Part shown: piece by piece, positions 1 through 8,582 of the stretch
Numbering within the stretch: the stretch's first letter is position 1
How the letters are laid out: each line of letters starts with the position of its first letter
Origin: Streptomyces hyaluromycini
Lineage (GTDB): Bacteria > Actinomycetota > Actinomycetes > Streptomycetales > Streptomycetaceae
DNA length: 64,000 bases
Reading direction: 5' to 3'
NCBI RefSeq assembly: GCF_002217755.1
Contig: NZ_BCFL01000017.1
Span: 586,442-650,441, forward strand
Position numbers and translations under genes: made by a program
The notes under the pieces: generated by a model
Told to the model about the DNA's origin: nothing
Databases searched by the model: none
What the model saw: only the letters and a program-made list of their open reading frames with translations

Positions 1-707
1 TCGCGCTGGCGGGCGTCGGCAAGACGTACCCGGGCGGGGTACGGGCCCTGGACGACGTGTCGCTCACCGTGGAACACGGCACGTTCCTCGCCGTGATGGG
101 CCCCTCCGGCTCCGGCAAGAGCACGCTGATGCACTGTGCGGCGGGCCTGGACGCGCCGACGTCGGGCAGCGTCCGCATCGACGGCCGCGAGATCGCCGGG
201 CTGAACGAGACCAGGCGCACCGAACTGCGCCGGGAGCGCGTCGGTTTCGTCTTCCAGGCCTACAACCTGATCCCCTCCCTCTCCGTCGAGGACAACATCA
301 CGCTGCCGCTGCGGCTGGCCGGCCGCCGCCCCGACCAGGACTGGATCCGCACCCTGGTCGAACGCGTCGGACTGGCCGACCGCCGCCACCACCGCCCCGC
401 CGAGCTCTCCGGCGGCCAGCAGCAACGCGCCGCCCTGGTACGGGCGTTGGCCGCCCGCCCGGCGGTAATCTTCGCCGACGAGCCGACCGGCGCGCTCGAC
501 CTGCGCAGCGCCCACCAGGTCCTCGACCTGCTCCGCACCCTGGTCGACGACCTCGGCCAGACGGTCGTGATGGTCACCCACGACCCGGCCGCCGCGGCCC
601 GCGCGCACAGCGCCCTGGTGATGGCCGACGGCCGGGTCGTCGAGGCTCTGGACCACCCGATGGCGAGCCAACTGGCCGCCAGGCTCGCCACGTTGGGAGA
701 ACGCTAG
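1..707 (+). CDS. ABC transporter ATP-binding protein, 5' end missing
   Basis: Nucleotide-binding subunit of an ABC exporter of the LolD/MacB type. The reading frame is open to the left edge (from base 3 it reads A-L-A-G-V-G-K-T-Y-P-G-G), so the start lies outside the window; the GTG at 57 is internal. Visible motifs in order are Walker A GPSGSGKST, Q-loop near FVFQAYN, signature LSGGQQQR, Walker B VIFADEPTG and H-loop MVTHDP. The stop is followed two bases later by the permease gene, so the two are one transcription unit. The family couples ATP hydrolysis to export or lipoprotein release; the substrate cannot be told here. Confidence 0.93.
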   Translation, partial: ALAGVGKTYPGGVRALDDVSLTVEHGTFLAVMGPSGSGKSTLMHCAAGLDAPTSGSVRIDGREIAGLNETRRTELRRERVGFVFQAYNLIPSLSVEDNITLPLRLAGRRPDQDWIRTLVERVGLADRRHHRPAELSGGQQQRAALVRALAARPAVIFADEPTGALDLRSAHQVLDLLRTLVDDLGQTVVMVTHDPAAAARAHSALVMADGRVVEALDHPMASQLAARLATLGER

Positions 708-709
708 CC

Positions 710-3409
710 ATGTTCCACTTCGCCCTGCGGATGGCCGCGCACCGGATCGCCTCGCTGCTCGCCGTGGCCTGCGCGGTCCTGGGCGGCGCCGCCCTGATCA
801 CCGCCACCGGGGTGCTGGCCGAGTCCGGGCTCCGCTCCCAGCTGCCCCCGGGCCGCCTCGGCGGCGCGGACGTCGTGGTCGCCGCCGACCAGGAGTTCCA
901 CGTCGCCGGCGACCTGCCGATCGCGCTGCCCGAACGGGCCACGGTCCCGGCCGGCCTCACCGCCCGCCTGGCGAGGCTGCCCGGTGTCACCCTCGCGGTC
1001 GGCGACCTCGGTTTCCCGGCCGCCGTGACGGACGCGCACGGCCGCCTGCTCCCGGCCGCCGCCGGCCAGGACCCGGCGGCGGCCGGGCACGGCTGGTCCT
1101 CGGCGAAGCTGCTGGCCGGCGCACGCATCGAGGGCCGGGCCCCGTCGGCCCCCGCCGAGGTGGCGGTGGCCGCGTCGACCGGCCTGTCCGCAGGCGACCG
1201 GGTGCGCATCACCGCGAACGGCCGCACGGCCACGGCCTACCAGGTCACGGCCCTGGTCCACGCCGCGGACGCGGGTGTCTACTTCACCGACACGAGGGCG
1301 ACGGAACTGTCGGGCCGGGCGGGGGAGACGACCGCCGGCGCAGGCGGGGAGACGGCCACGAACACGGTCGCGGACACGGACACGACAGCAGCCGGCCGGG
1401 ACGCGCCCACAGCCGGGCCGGCCGCCGTCACCCGCACCACCACGGCCCGCACCGCCGTCTCGCCCCGCACCGCCGTCTCGCCCCGCACCGCCGTCTCGCC
1501 CCGCACCGGCACCGTCGACCTCATAGGGCTCCGCGCCTCCCCCGGAGCCGCGGGACGGGTCGCCGCGGAGGTCCGCGAGGCGGTCGCGGGGACCGGGCTG
1601 AAGGTGCTCACCGGAGCCGACCGCGGTTCGGCCGTGGCCCCCGGCGTCGGATCCGCCCGCTCCCTCCTCGTCCTTCTCTCCGGTTCCCTCGCCGGGATCG
1701 TCCTGCTGATCACCGGGTTCGTGACGGCCGGCGCCCTGGGCGTGGCGATCGCCGGGCAGCGCCGCGACCTGGCGCTGATGCGGGCCGTCGGGGCGACCCC
1801 GCGGCAGATCCGGCGGCTGGCGGCGGCCCAGTCGACGGCCGTGGCCGCGGTGGCCCTGGTCCCGGGCATCGCCCTCGGCTACCTGCTGGCCGACCGCTTC
1901 CGCACCCTGCTCGTCCACCGGGACGTCCTCCCGGCCCGACTCCCCCTCACCCTCAGCCCGTTCCCCGCCCTGGCCACCGCCCTCCTCCTCATCGCGGCCG
2001 TCCGGACCGCGGCCCGCTGCGCGGCCTGGCGCACCTCCAAGATGCCGGCCACCGAGGCGGTCGCCGAGTCCCGCAGCGAGCCCCGCACCCCCTCCCGCCC
2101 CCGTACGGCCGCGGGCCTGCTCCTGATCGCGGCCTCCGGCGCCCTGTCCGTGGCCCCGCTGCTGCAACGCACCGCGATCGGCGCCTCCGCCACCTCCATC
2201 GCGGGCATCGTCGCCGCGATCGGCCTGGCCCTGGCCGGACCCGCGCTGGTCCGGGCGGCGGGGGAAGCGGTCGTACGACGGCTGCGTCCGGGGGTGTCCG
2301 CGCCGACCTGGCTGGCCCTGTCCAACGTGCGGGCGTACGCGCAGCGCGTCACCGGGGTGGTCAGCCCGCTCGCCATGGCGGTGGTGTTCGTGCTGACGTA
2401 CACGCTCGCGCAGACCACCGTGCTGGCCGCGACCTCGGACGACACCCGTACCGGGACGCTCGGCCAGTACCGGCTGAGCGCGCCCGCCCTCGGGGGACTG
2501 CCGACGGACACGCTCTCCGCCGTACGCCGGCTGCCGGGGGTACGGGCCGCGGCCCCCGTCGGCACGACCACCGTCGTCTGGCCGTACCGCATGTTCGACG
2601 ACACCGAAACCGAGTCCGCCGCCGCGCTGATCCTCACCCCCGCCGCGCGGGACGTCCTGGACCCGGGCGTGACACAGGGCGGCCTCGCCGGCCTGACCGG
2701 CGCCACGGTCGCCGTCAGCAGCGAGGTGGCGGGTCCGCGCGATGCCGAACTCGGCGCCCGCGTCAAGCTGTTCCTCGGCGACGGCGCACCCGTCGAGGCG
2801 AAGGTGGTGGCCGTCTACGACCGCGGGCTCGGCTTCGGACCGCTCGTCCTCTCCCACGACCTGGCCGCCGGGCACACCACGTCCGGGCTCGACCAGAGCG
2901 TCCTCGTCCGTACCGACGGCACGGCCACCGCCGAACGCGCGCTCACCGCACTGGCCGCCGCCCGCCCCGGCCTCGCCCTCTCGGACACGGCCTCGGAGGC
3001 GGGCGCGGACCCGCCCCCCGAGGTGTGGGTGAACCTCGCCGTCATCGTCGTCCTGCTCGGCTATCTCCTGCTCAGCATCGCCAACCGGCTGGTCGCGGCG
3101 ACGGCCCAGCGCCGCACGGAGATCGCCGCGCTGCGGCTGGTCGGTACGACGCCGAGGCAGATCCTCGCGATGATGCGCAGGGAGGCCGGGGTGATCGCGG
3201 CGGCCGCACTGGTCTCGGGGGCGGCGCTGTCCGCGGTGCCGCTGGCGCTGCTGGGCGAGGGCTTCCTGTCCCGCCCCTGGCCGACGGGACCGGCGTGGCT
3301 GCTGCCTGCGGCGGCGGTGACGGTGGTGGTGACGGCGTACGTGACGACAGAGCTGCCGACGAGAAGGGCACTGCGGGTGCCACCGGCCGAGGCCGTCCGA
3401 GCCCCGTAA
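710..3409 (+). CDS. FtsX-like ABC transporter permease
   Basis: Large 899-residue permease partner of the preceding ATPase. It has an N-terminal membrane segment, a long extracytoplasmic region, and two FtsX-type membrane cores, one around residues 310-450 and one at the C-terminus (about 775-899). Each core has the RxxE/D-I/L-A-L-x-R-x-V-G-x-T-P-R-Q-I motif (DLALMRAVGATPRQI and EIAALRLVGTTPRQI). GGGAGA before the ATG at 710 is a good ribosome site. Between about residues 200 and 265 there is a low-complexity Thr/Ala/Arg insertion containing three RTAVSP copies encoded by an 18-bp tandem repeat. Likely a MacB-like exporter; substrate unknown. Confidence 0.9.
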   Translation: MFHFALRMAAHRIASLLAVACAVLGGAALITATGVLAESGLRSQLPPGRLGGADVVVAADQEFHVAGDLPIALPERATVPAGLTARLARLPGVTLAVGDLGFPAAVTDAHGRLLPAAAGQDPAAAGHGWSSAKLLAGARIEGRAPSAPAEVAVAASTGLSAGDRVRITANGRTATAYQVTALVHAADAGVYFTDTRATELSGRAGETTAGAGGETATNTVADTDTTAAGRDAPTAGPAAVTRTTTARTAVSPRTAVSPRTAVSPRTGTVDLIGLRASPGAAGRVAAEVREAVAGTGLKVLTGADRGSAVAPGVGSARSLLVLLSGSLAGIVLLITGFVTAGALGVAIAGQRRDLALMRAVGATPRQIRRLAAAQSTAVAAVALVPGIALGYLLADRFRTLLVHRDVLPARLPLTLSPFPALATALLLIAAVRTAARCAAWRTSKMPATEAVAESRSEPRTPSRPRTAAGLLLIAASGALSVAPLLQRTAIGASATSIAGIVAAIGLALAGPALVRAAGEAVVRRLRPGVSAPTWLALSNVRAYAQRVTGVVSPLAMAVVFVLTYTLAQTTVLAATSDDTRTGTLGQYRLSAPALGGLPTDTLSAVRRLPGVRAAAPVGTTTVVWPYRMFDDTETESAAALILTPAARDVLDPGVTQGGLAGLTGATVAVSSEVAGPRDAELGARVKLFLGDGAPVEAKVVAVYDRGLGFGPLVLSHDLAAGHTTSGLDQSVLVRTDGTATAERALTALAAARPGLALSDTASEAGADPPPEVWVNLAVIVVLLGYLLLSIANRLVAATAQRRTEIAALRLVGTTPRQILAMMRREAGVIAAAALVSGAALSAVPLALLGEGFLSRPWPTGPAWLLPAAAVTVVVTAYVTTELPTRRALRVPPAEAVRAP
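1448..1501 (+). repeat. 18-bp tandem repeat x3 inside permease gene
   Basis: Three exact consecutive copies of an 18-bp unit, in frame, each adding six residues (RTAVSP) to the extracytoplasmic loop of the FtsX-like permease. The array is a whole number of codons, so copy-number change would not break the gene. Confidence 0.85.
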
Positions 3410-3447
3410 GGAGCGCCCCGTGAGGAGCGCCCCGTGAGGAGCGCCCC
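3406..3447. repeat. 14-bp tandem repeat x3 at permease 3' end
   Basis: Three 14-bp units (consensus gtgaggagcgcccc) begin at the permease stop codon and run into the following inverted repeat. The first unit has one changed base. No coding potential; probably slippage of a short G/C-rich sequence. Confidence 0.75.
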
Positions 3448-3449
3448 GT

Positions 3450-3588
3450 AGGGGCGCGGGGAACTGCGCGACGAGCCACAGCGGACCCGCAGTCGACACT
3501 GAACGGAATGGCGGTCCGAGAGTGCCGCGATCCGTCGTCAGTCGGCTGCAGCATCGTCGTGGCTGGTCGCGCAGTTCCCCGCGCCCCT
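3450..3588. terminator. 30-bp inverted repeat pair between convergent genes (repeat family A)
   Basis: Arms at 3450-3479 and 3559-3588 are inverted copies with one mismatch; the core is GGGGCGCGGGGAACTGCGCG. They flank about 80 bases between the convergent permease and gnd genes, and could fold into a long stem acting as a bidirectional terminator. The same core occurs as a tight inverted pair at 36063-36138, so it is a dispersed repeat and not a one-off terminator. The terminator role is inferred from position. Confidence 0.6.
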
Positions 3589-3613
3589 GAAAGCCAAAAG
3601 CGGGGCGCGTTGT

Positions 3614-5053
3614 TCAGTCCTGGGTTTCCGGGCGGCCCTCTGTTGCCCAGTGGGTGTGGAAGGCGCCCTCTCTGTCGACGCGGCCGTACGTGTGGGCGCC
3701 GAAGTAGTCGCGCTGGCCCTGGAGGAGGGCCGCGGGGAGCCGGTCGGCGCGGAGCGTGTCGTAGTGGGAGAGGGCCGCCGAGAACGCCGGGACGGGAATG
3801 CCCCGGCGTGCCGCGGACGCGACCGTCTCCCGCCACGGCACCTGCGCGTCGGCGATCTCTCTCGCGAACTCCTCCTCGGCCAGCAGGCTGACGAGGTCCG
3901 GGTCGGCCCGGTAGGCCGCGCGGATCCGGTCCAGGAAGGACGCGCGGATGATGCAGCCGCCCCGCCAGATCCGGGCCACCGCGCCGAGGTCGATCTTCCA
4001 GCCGTACTCGGCGGCCGCGTCCTGGATCATCGTCCAGCCCTGGTCGTAGGCGATGACCTTCGAGGCGTACAGGGCGTGTTCGACGCGGGAGGCGAAGCGG
4101 TCGGCCTCGGTGGCGCTGAGCGGCGGTGTCGTGCCGCCGGGCAACCCGGCGTACGCGGCGCGCAGTTCGCGGCGGCCGGAGGCGGCACGGGCGAAGGTGG
4201 CCTGGGCGATCGCGGTGACCGGGGAGGCCAGGTCCAGCGCGGTCTGCACGGTCCAGCGCCCGGTGCCCTTCTGCCCGGCCGCGTCGGCGACGACGTCGAC
4301 GAAGGGCGCACCGGTGTCGGCGTCGACGTGGGCGAGGACGTCGGCCGTGATCTCGATGAGGTAGGAACCGAGCCGTCCGCCGTTCCACTCCCGGAAGACG
4401 TCCGCGATCTCGGCCGGCGCGTACCCGCCGACCTGGCGCAGCAGGTCGTAGGCCTCGGCGATGAGCTGCATGTCGGCGTACTCGATGCCGTTGTGGACCA
4501 TCTTCACGAAGTGCCCGGCGCCGTCCGCGCCGACGTGCGTGGCGCACGGCTCGCCGCCCACCTTGGCGCTGATGTCCTCGAACATCGGCCCGAGCACGGC
4601 GTACGACTCGGCGGACCCGCCGGGCATGATCGACGGCCCGTGCAGCGCGCCCTCCTCGCCGCCGGAAACGCCCACACCCACGAAGTGCAGGCCCTTCTCG
4701 CGCAGCGCGGCCTCGCGGCGGCGGGTGTCGGCGAAGTGGGCGTTGCCGCCGTCGATGACGATGTCACCGGGTTCGAGGAGCGGCACGAACTCGTCGATGA
4801 CGGCGTCGGTGGCGGCGCCCGCCTGCACCATGATCATGAGGCGGCGGGGGCGTTCGAGGGCGGCGACGAACTCGGCGGCGGTCTCGGCGCCGACGAAGTC
4901 GCCCTCGTTCCCGTACTCCTCTATCAGCGCGCGGGTGCGGGCCGGGGTGCGGTTGTGGACGGCGACCGGGTAGCCGTGCCGGGCGAAGTTCCGGGCCAGG
5001 TTGCGGCCCATCACGCCGAGGCCGGTCACGCCGATGGCTGCGGATGCGTTCAC
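3614..5053 (-). CDS. gnd: 6-phosphogluconate dehydrogenase (decarboxylating)
   Basis: Oxidative pentose phosphate pathway enzyme: 6-phosphogluconate plus NADP+ gives ribulose 5-phosphate, CO2 and NADPH, in the cytoplasm. The 479-residue length is normal. The N-terminal Rossmann fold has GLGVMGRNLARN, the substrate-binding segment reads GVGVSGGEEGA, and the catalytic region is GHFVKMVHNGIEYADMQ with the expected Lys and Glu. The C-terminal helical domain is complete. The gene stands alone, convergent with the permease gene and followed upstream by the oxidoreductase gene in the same direction. Confidence 0.97.
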   Translation of the reverse strand: MNASAAIGVTGLGVMGRNLARNFARHGYPVAVHNRTPARTRALIEEYGNEGDFVGAETAAEFVAALERPRRLMIMVQAGAATDAVIDEFVPLLEPGDIVIDGGNAHFADTRRREAALREKGLHFVGVGVSGGEEGALHGPSIMPGGSAESYAVLGPMFEDISAKVGGEPCATHVGADGAGHFVKMVHNGIEYADMQLIAEAYDLLRQVGGYAPAEIADVFREWNGGRLGSYLIEITADVLAHVDADTGAPFVDVVADAAGQKGTGRWTVQTALDLASPVTAIAQATFARAASGRRELRAAYAGLPGGTTPPLSATEADRFASRVEHALYASKVIAYDQGWTMIQDAAAEYGWKIDLGAVARIWRGGCIIRASFLDRIRAAYRADPDLVSLLAEEEFAREIADAQVPWRETVASAARRGIPVPAFSAALSHYDTLRADRLPAALLQGQRDYFGAHTYGRVDREGAFHTHWATEGRPETQD

Positions 5054-5144
5054 GGGGGGACTCCGTTCTGCGGACGCGTGCTGTGCCCGGAGGTACGGGC
5101 GGACGGCGGGCGGGCGTTCAGTTCCGGGACGATCACCTGGACGC

Positions 5145-6110
5145 TCAGCCGGGGGTTGTGGTGAACACCAGGCGCCGGCCGGGCTCGGCGGGGGCGGTCC
5201 AGGCCTTCTCGATGTCGACGAGCGGCACCGGCTGCGCGTCGGCGGTGAGGGTGCCCCGGGTCAGTTCGGTCATCAGGGACGGCAGTTCGGCGACGATGCC
5301 GCGGGCGGTGACCGAGCCCTGGCCGCTGCCCATGAGCCGCAGGTTCGCCGCGCGCAGCACGGCGGAGGGGAGGGTGATCTCCGGGCCGGCCATGGAGCCG
5401 ATCTGGATCCAGTCCAGCGGGGCGCTGCGGTCGGTGCGGCGGGTGAGCAGGGCCGGGAGGGCCCGCTCGGTGGGCGTGCCCCAGGTGTAGTCGATGACGA
5501 CGTCGACGTCCGCGGCGGCCTCGCCGAGCCGGGCGTAGGCCTTGTCCTGGTCGCCGGCCAGGGACACCACGTCGGTGGCGCCGAGCCCGCCGAGCAGCTC
5601 CAGGCGCTCGGGGTCGCGGCCGGCGGCCACGACCCGGTCGGCACCGAGGTGCCGGGCGATCTGTACGGCCATCCGGCCGGCGTTGCCGGTGGCGCCGAGG
5701 ACCAGGATGCTCCCGCCGGCCCGGAAGGTGATCCGGCGGCGCAGCGCCACCCAGGAGGACATGGCGGGATTCATCGCCGCGGCGACGGTCACCGGGTCGG
5801 CGCCGTCGGGCAGCGGGACCGCCCGGCGCGGGTCGAGGACCGTCCGCTCGGCCATGGTGCCGGGGTCCTCGTCGTCGGCCACGAAGTACACGACCTGCCC
5901 GTCCGGCAGCCGGCCCACGCCGTCGACGCCGGGGATCAGGGGGAGGCGGCCGTCGCTGGTGTAGTGGGTGCCGTCGGCACCTGAGCGGACCCGGGGGTGC
6001 AGACCGGCGGCGATCATCTCCACCGGCAGCTTGCCCGCCCCGGGCTCAGGGGCGGGGAACTCCTCGAAGCGCGGCGGGCACTCGAACGAACGGACCACGG
6101 CAGCGTGCAT
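5145..6110 (-). CDS. MDR-family zinc-independent alcohol dehydrogenase/quinone reductase
   Basis: 321-residue medium-chain dehydrogenase/reductase. The nucleotide-binding motif is GATGNAGRMAVQIARHLGA (about residues 140-158), where NADPH would sit. I see no catalytic-zinc Cys/His set, so it belongs with the zinc-free quinone-oxidoreductase-like branch. The start ATG at 6110 lies 97 bases from the divergent MarR gene, and the space between holds repeated and inverted TTAGTTCGTG sites. Control by that MarR protein, perhaps released by an electrophile or aromatic ligand, is inferred from position. The substrate is unknown. Confidence 0.85.
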   Translation of the reverse strand: MHAAVVRSFECPPRFEEFPAPEPGAGKLPVEMIAAGLHPRVRSGADGTHYTSDGRLPLIPGVDGVGRLPDGQVVYFVADDEDPGTMAERTVLDPRRAVPLPDGADPVTVAAAMNPAMSSWVALRRRITFRAGGSILVLGATGNAGRMAVQIARHLGADRVVAAGRDPERLELLGGLGATDVVSLAGDQDKAYARLGEAAADVDVVIDYTWGTPTERALPALLTRRTDRSAPLDWIQIGSMAGPEITLPSAVLRAANLRLMGSGQGSVTARGIVAELPSLMTELTRGTLTADAQPVPLVDIEKAWTAPAEPGRRLVFTTTPG

Positions 6111-6119
6111 GACGACTCC

Positions 6120-6180
6120 TTAGTTCGTGACACCAATTAAATTAGTTCGTGTCACATACCACGTCAAGTAGTTGGTGACG
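6120..6180. promoter_or_regulatory. MarR operator region with repeated half-sites
   Basis: Three related sites: TTAGTTCGTGACACC (6120-6134), TTAGTTCGTGTCACA (6142-6156) and a degenerate TAGTTGGTGACG (6169-6180). GTGACAC (6127-6133) and GTGTCAC (6149-6155) form an inverted repeat. The AT-rich stretch between them is unusual here and probably includes promoter elements. Placement between divergent MDR and MarR genes suggests autorepression and joint control. Confidence 0.6.
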
Positions 6181-6207
6181 CGTACCAATGCTCGTAGGAT
6201 GGGGACC

Positions 6208-6672
6208 ATGCAGAACAAGCCAACCGCCGAAACGGCGGGTGCGGACCAGGACATCGAGGACCTGGGACTCGTGGACGGCCTCGCCCAGCTGTCGTTCCTG
6301 GTGCAGGGCGTGCTCGGGAAGGTCGCGGCGGAACACGGACTGTCGGTCGTCCAGCTGCGACTGCTCGGCGTGCTGCGCGACCGCACGCCCGGCATGCAGG
6401 AACTCGCCCACCACCTCGGCCTGGACAAGTCCAGCATGACCGGCCTCGTCGACCGCGCCGAGCGCCGGGACCTGGTCCGCCGCACCCCCTCGGCGCACGA
6501 CCGGCGCAGCTTCCTGGTGTCGATCACCCCGCAGGGGCAGCAGCTGGCCCGGCAGTGCGAAGTGCTCGCCGACCGGCAGATCCGCGGCCTCACGGCCCAC
6601 CTCACCGACGCCCAGCGCGCCCGGCTCTCGCTGCTCGCGAGCGCGCTGGTCAACCACCACAGCCCGCTCTGA
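6208..6672 (+). CDS. MarR-family transcriptional regulator
   Basis: 154-residue winged-helix regulator. The DNA-binding region includes QELAHHLGLDKSSMTGLVDR with the wing RRTPSAHDRRSFLVSITPQG. The start is placed at ATG 6208, preceded by AGGATGGGG; an in-frame ATG at 6199 and TTG at 6172 are alternatives, but the upstream residues look like translated operator sequence. It is divergent from the MDR oxidoreductase gene and likely represses it and itself. MarR proteins of this size usually respond to small aromatic or oxidising ligands. Confidence 0.88.
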   Translation: MQNKPTAETAGADQDIEDLGLVDGLAQLSFLVQGVLGKVAAEHGLSVVQLRLLGVLRDRTPGMQELAHHLGLDKSSMTGLVDRAERRDLVRRTPSAHDRRSFLVSITPQGQQLARQCEVLADRQIRGLTAHLTDAQRARLSLLASALVNHHSPL

Positions 6673-6779
6673 GCCAAGCCCCGGGGCCGCACCGGGGGCG
6701 ATCATCCGAACAGGCGAAAGTCGCGGCGCCGGGCGCGTGGGGCCGCCTCCCGGGGAGCCGGTCGTCAGAGGATCCGAAG

Positions 6780-7538
6780 ATGCGAACGGATGATCTACGG
6801 CTCCTCACCGCCGCGCTGGTGCTCCTCCTGACCGGCGCGTTCCTCACCACACCCGCCAAGGCCGACGAGCGCCCGGCGCACTGCGCCTTCGGCCGGCGCA
6901 GCGCTCCGCCGCCCACCGCCCACCGCGACGGTACCGACCGCACGGGCCGTATGAACGGCAGGGATCGCACCGCCCGCTGGACCGCGCCCACGGTCCGCTA
7001 CCGGCTCTCCGCCCGCTACGCCGCCAAGGGCCACCTCTGGAAACACCGGCACACCGGCCAGGACTTCGCCGTCCACGCCGGTACGCCCGTGTACGCCGTC
7101 GGCCCCGGCCGGGTCGTGGCCGCGTCCTGCGGCGACGGGTTCGGCAACCAGGTCGTGTTACACCACCCCGACGGCTACTACACCCAGTACGCCCACCTGG
7201 CCGTCATCAACGTCCGCCCCGACCAGCGCGTCTCGGCGGGCCAGCGGATCGGCGCCGCGGGCTCCACCGGCAACGCGGACGGCCCGCACCTCCACTTCGA
7301 GGTCCGCACCACCCGGCACCCGGGCTCCGAGGTGTCGCCGCTGCCGTGGCTGCGGCACCACGGCGTGAGCGTGCCCGGAACGCCGCCCCCGGACCACCCC
7401 CACCACTCGCACCCGAGCACCCCGGCCGCCCCGGCCACCACGCCCGCGAGTGCGGCGCCGCAGGAGACCCCGGCGAAACAGTGGAACCCGGCGGTGCCGT
7501 GGGATCCGACGACACTGTGGGACCAGACGGCACGGTGA
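6780..7538 (+). CDS. Secreted M23-family metallopeptidase, TTA codon
   Basis: 252-residue exported endopeptidase with an N-terminal signal sequence (MRTDDLRLLTAALVLLLTGA) and an M23/LytM domain around residues 75-195. Zinc-ligand motifs are HTGQDF and HLHFEV. The family cleaves peptidoglycan cross-bridges. The ATG at 6780 is supported by AGAGGA upstream; more upstream in-frame residues look non-coding. The C-terminus is a Pro/Ala/Thr tail with W-N/D-P-x(1-4)-W repeats. Leu127 is a TTA codon (7158-7160), so translation should need the bldA tRNA, tying it to development or late growth. It lies just outside the eCIS operon. Confidence 0.88.
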   Translation: MRTDDLRLLTAALVLLLTGAFLTTPAKADERPAHCAFGRRSAPPPTAHRDGTDRTGRMNGRDRTARWTAPTVRYRLSARYAAKGHLWKHRHTGQDFAVHAGTPVYAVGPGRVVAASCGDGFGNQVVLHHPDGYYTQYAHLAVINVRPDQRVSAGQRIGAAGSTGNADGPHLHFEVRTTRHPGSEVSPLPWLRHHGVSVPGTPPPDHPHHSHPSTPAAPATTPASAAPQETPAKQWNPAVPWDPTTLWDQTAR

Positions 7539-7634
7539 ACCCGCCGGCACGGCGGTATCACGAGGGCAGCGCACAGGGTCACGGCATGACCACATAGCGT
7601 GGCCCCTGTGCGCGGAACGGACAGACTGCCTCCC

Positions 7635-8582
7635 ATGGCACGTCTGAGGTTCCTGTGGGTCGCCGCGCTGGTCGCCCTCCTGCTGCAGCCCGTCTCGCGG
7701 CCCGAGACCCCGCGGCCCGCCGCGCCCGGGCCGTTCGGGGCGTACGTCGGGTACGGAGCGGACGGGGTGCGGCGGGTGGCGGCGCTCGGGAGCTGGCTGC
7801 GGGACGAACCCCGGGTCGGGCACACCTACCTGCCCGGGGACGTGTGGCAGAACATCGAGGGCGCCCCGGACTTCGTACGGCTGTGGGCCCGGTGGCGGCG
7901 GGCCGCACCCGACCGGCTCCTCGTCCTCAACGTGCCGATGCTGGAACACACCGAGGCCCACGTCCCGGACCCCGAGGTGCGCCGCCACCTCCAGCTCGGG
8001 GCGCGGGGGTTGTACGACGTCCACTTCCGTACGCTGGCCCGCAGGCTGGTCGCGGTCAGCGCGCCGGACACCGTCGTCGTGCTCGGCTGGGAGATGAACG
8101 GCGTCACCTACACCCATCGCTGCGGACCGGACCCCGTCGCCTGGCGGGCCTACTGGCGGCGGATCGTGACGGCCATGCGGTCGGTGCCCGGCGCCCGGTT
8201 CCGGTTCGACTTCGCGCCCAACCGGGGGCGGGACGCCATCCCCTGGACCGCGTGCTACCCGGGGGACGGGTTCGTGGACGTGGTGGGGATGGACGCGTAC
8301 GACGCCCCTCGGGGGATGTCCTTCGCCGAACAGGTCACCGAGCAGTACGGGCTGCGGGCCCAGGTCGAGTTCGCCCGGGCCCACGGCAAGCCGGTCTCGT
8401 ATCCCGAGTGGGGGCTGTACGAGAACGGGGACGATCCCGCGTATCTGCGGGGCATGCTGGACTGGTTCGCGAGCAACCGGCCGCTGTACCAGACGATCAC
8501 CGACTACTGCCCGCACGGCGTGTGGAGCTGCCGGGGCAACCCCAGGTCCACGGCCGTCTACCGGTCCCTGATGAGGCGCTAG
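7635..8582 (+). CDS. GH26-like secreted glycoside hydrolase
   Basis: About 315 residues with a hydrophobic N-terminus (WVAALVALLLQPVS) fitting secretion. The fold resembles family GH26 (clan A beta-1,4-mannanase type). The likely acid/base Glu is in VVVLGWEMNG and the likely nucleophile Glu in VSYPEWGLYENG, with DFAPNRG and DYCPHG near the sugar-binding groove. The start at ATG 7635 is chosen because the signal sequence follows at once; a GTG at 7599 is possible. The 3' end overlaps the convergent eCIS membrane-protein gene by four bases. True substrate unproven. Confidence 0.75.
   Translation: MARLRFLWVAALVALLLQPVSRPETPRPAAPGPFGAYVGYGADGVRRVAALGSWLRDEPRVGHTYLPGDVWQNIEGAPDFVRLWARWRRAAPDRLLVLNVPMLEHTEAHVPDPEVRRHLQLGARGLYDVHFRTLARRLVAVSAPDTVVVLGWEMNGVTYTHRCGPDPVAWRAYWRRIVTAMRSVPGARFRFDFAPNRGRDAIPWTACYPGDGFVDVVGMDAYDAPRGMSFAEQVTEQYGLRAQVEFARAHGKPVSYPEWGLYENGDDPAYLRGMLDWFASNRPLYQTITDYCPHGVWSCRGNPRSTAVYRSLMRR

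Noticed and set aside
704-3499. Long antisense frame of about 930 codons opposite the permease
   Set aside because: Typical high-GC antisense opening; amino-acid composition is Arg/Gly/Gln-rich with no domain, while the plus strand has clear FtsX motifs.
6684-6779. Longer M23 gene starting before 6780
   Set aside because: Upstream in-frame residues overlap the MarR 3' end and lack a signal peptide; AGAGGA and the signal sequence support 6780.
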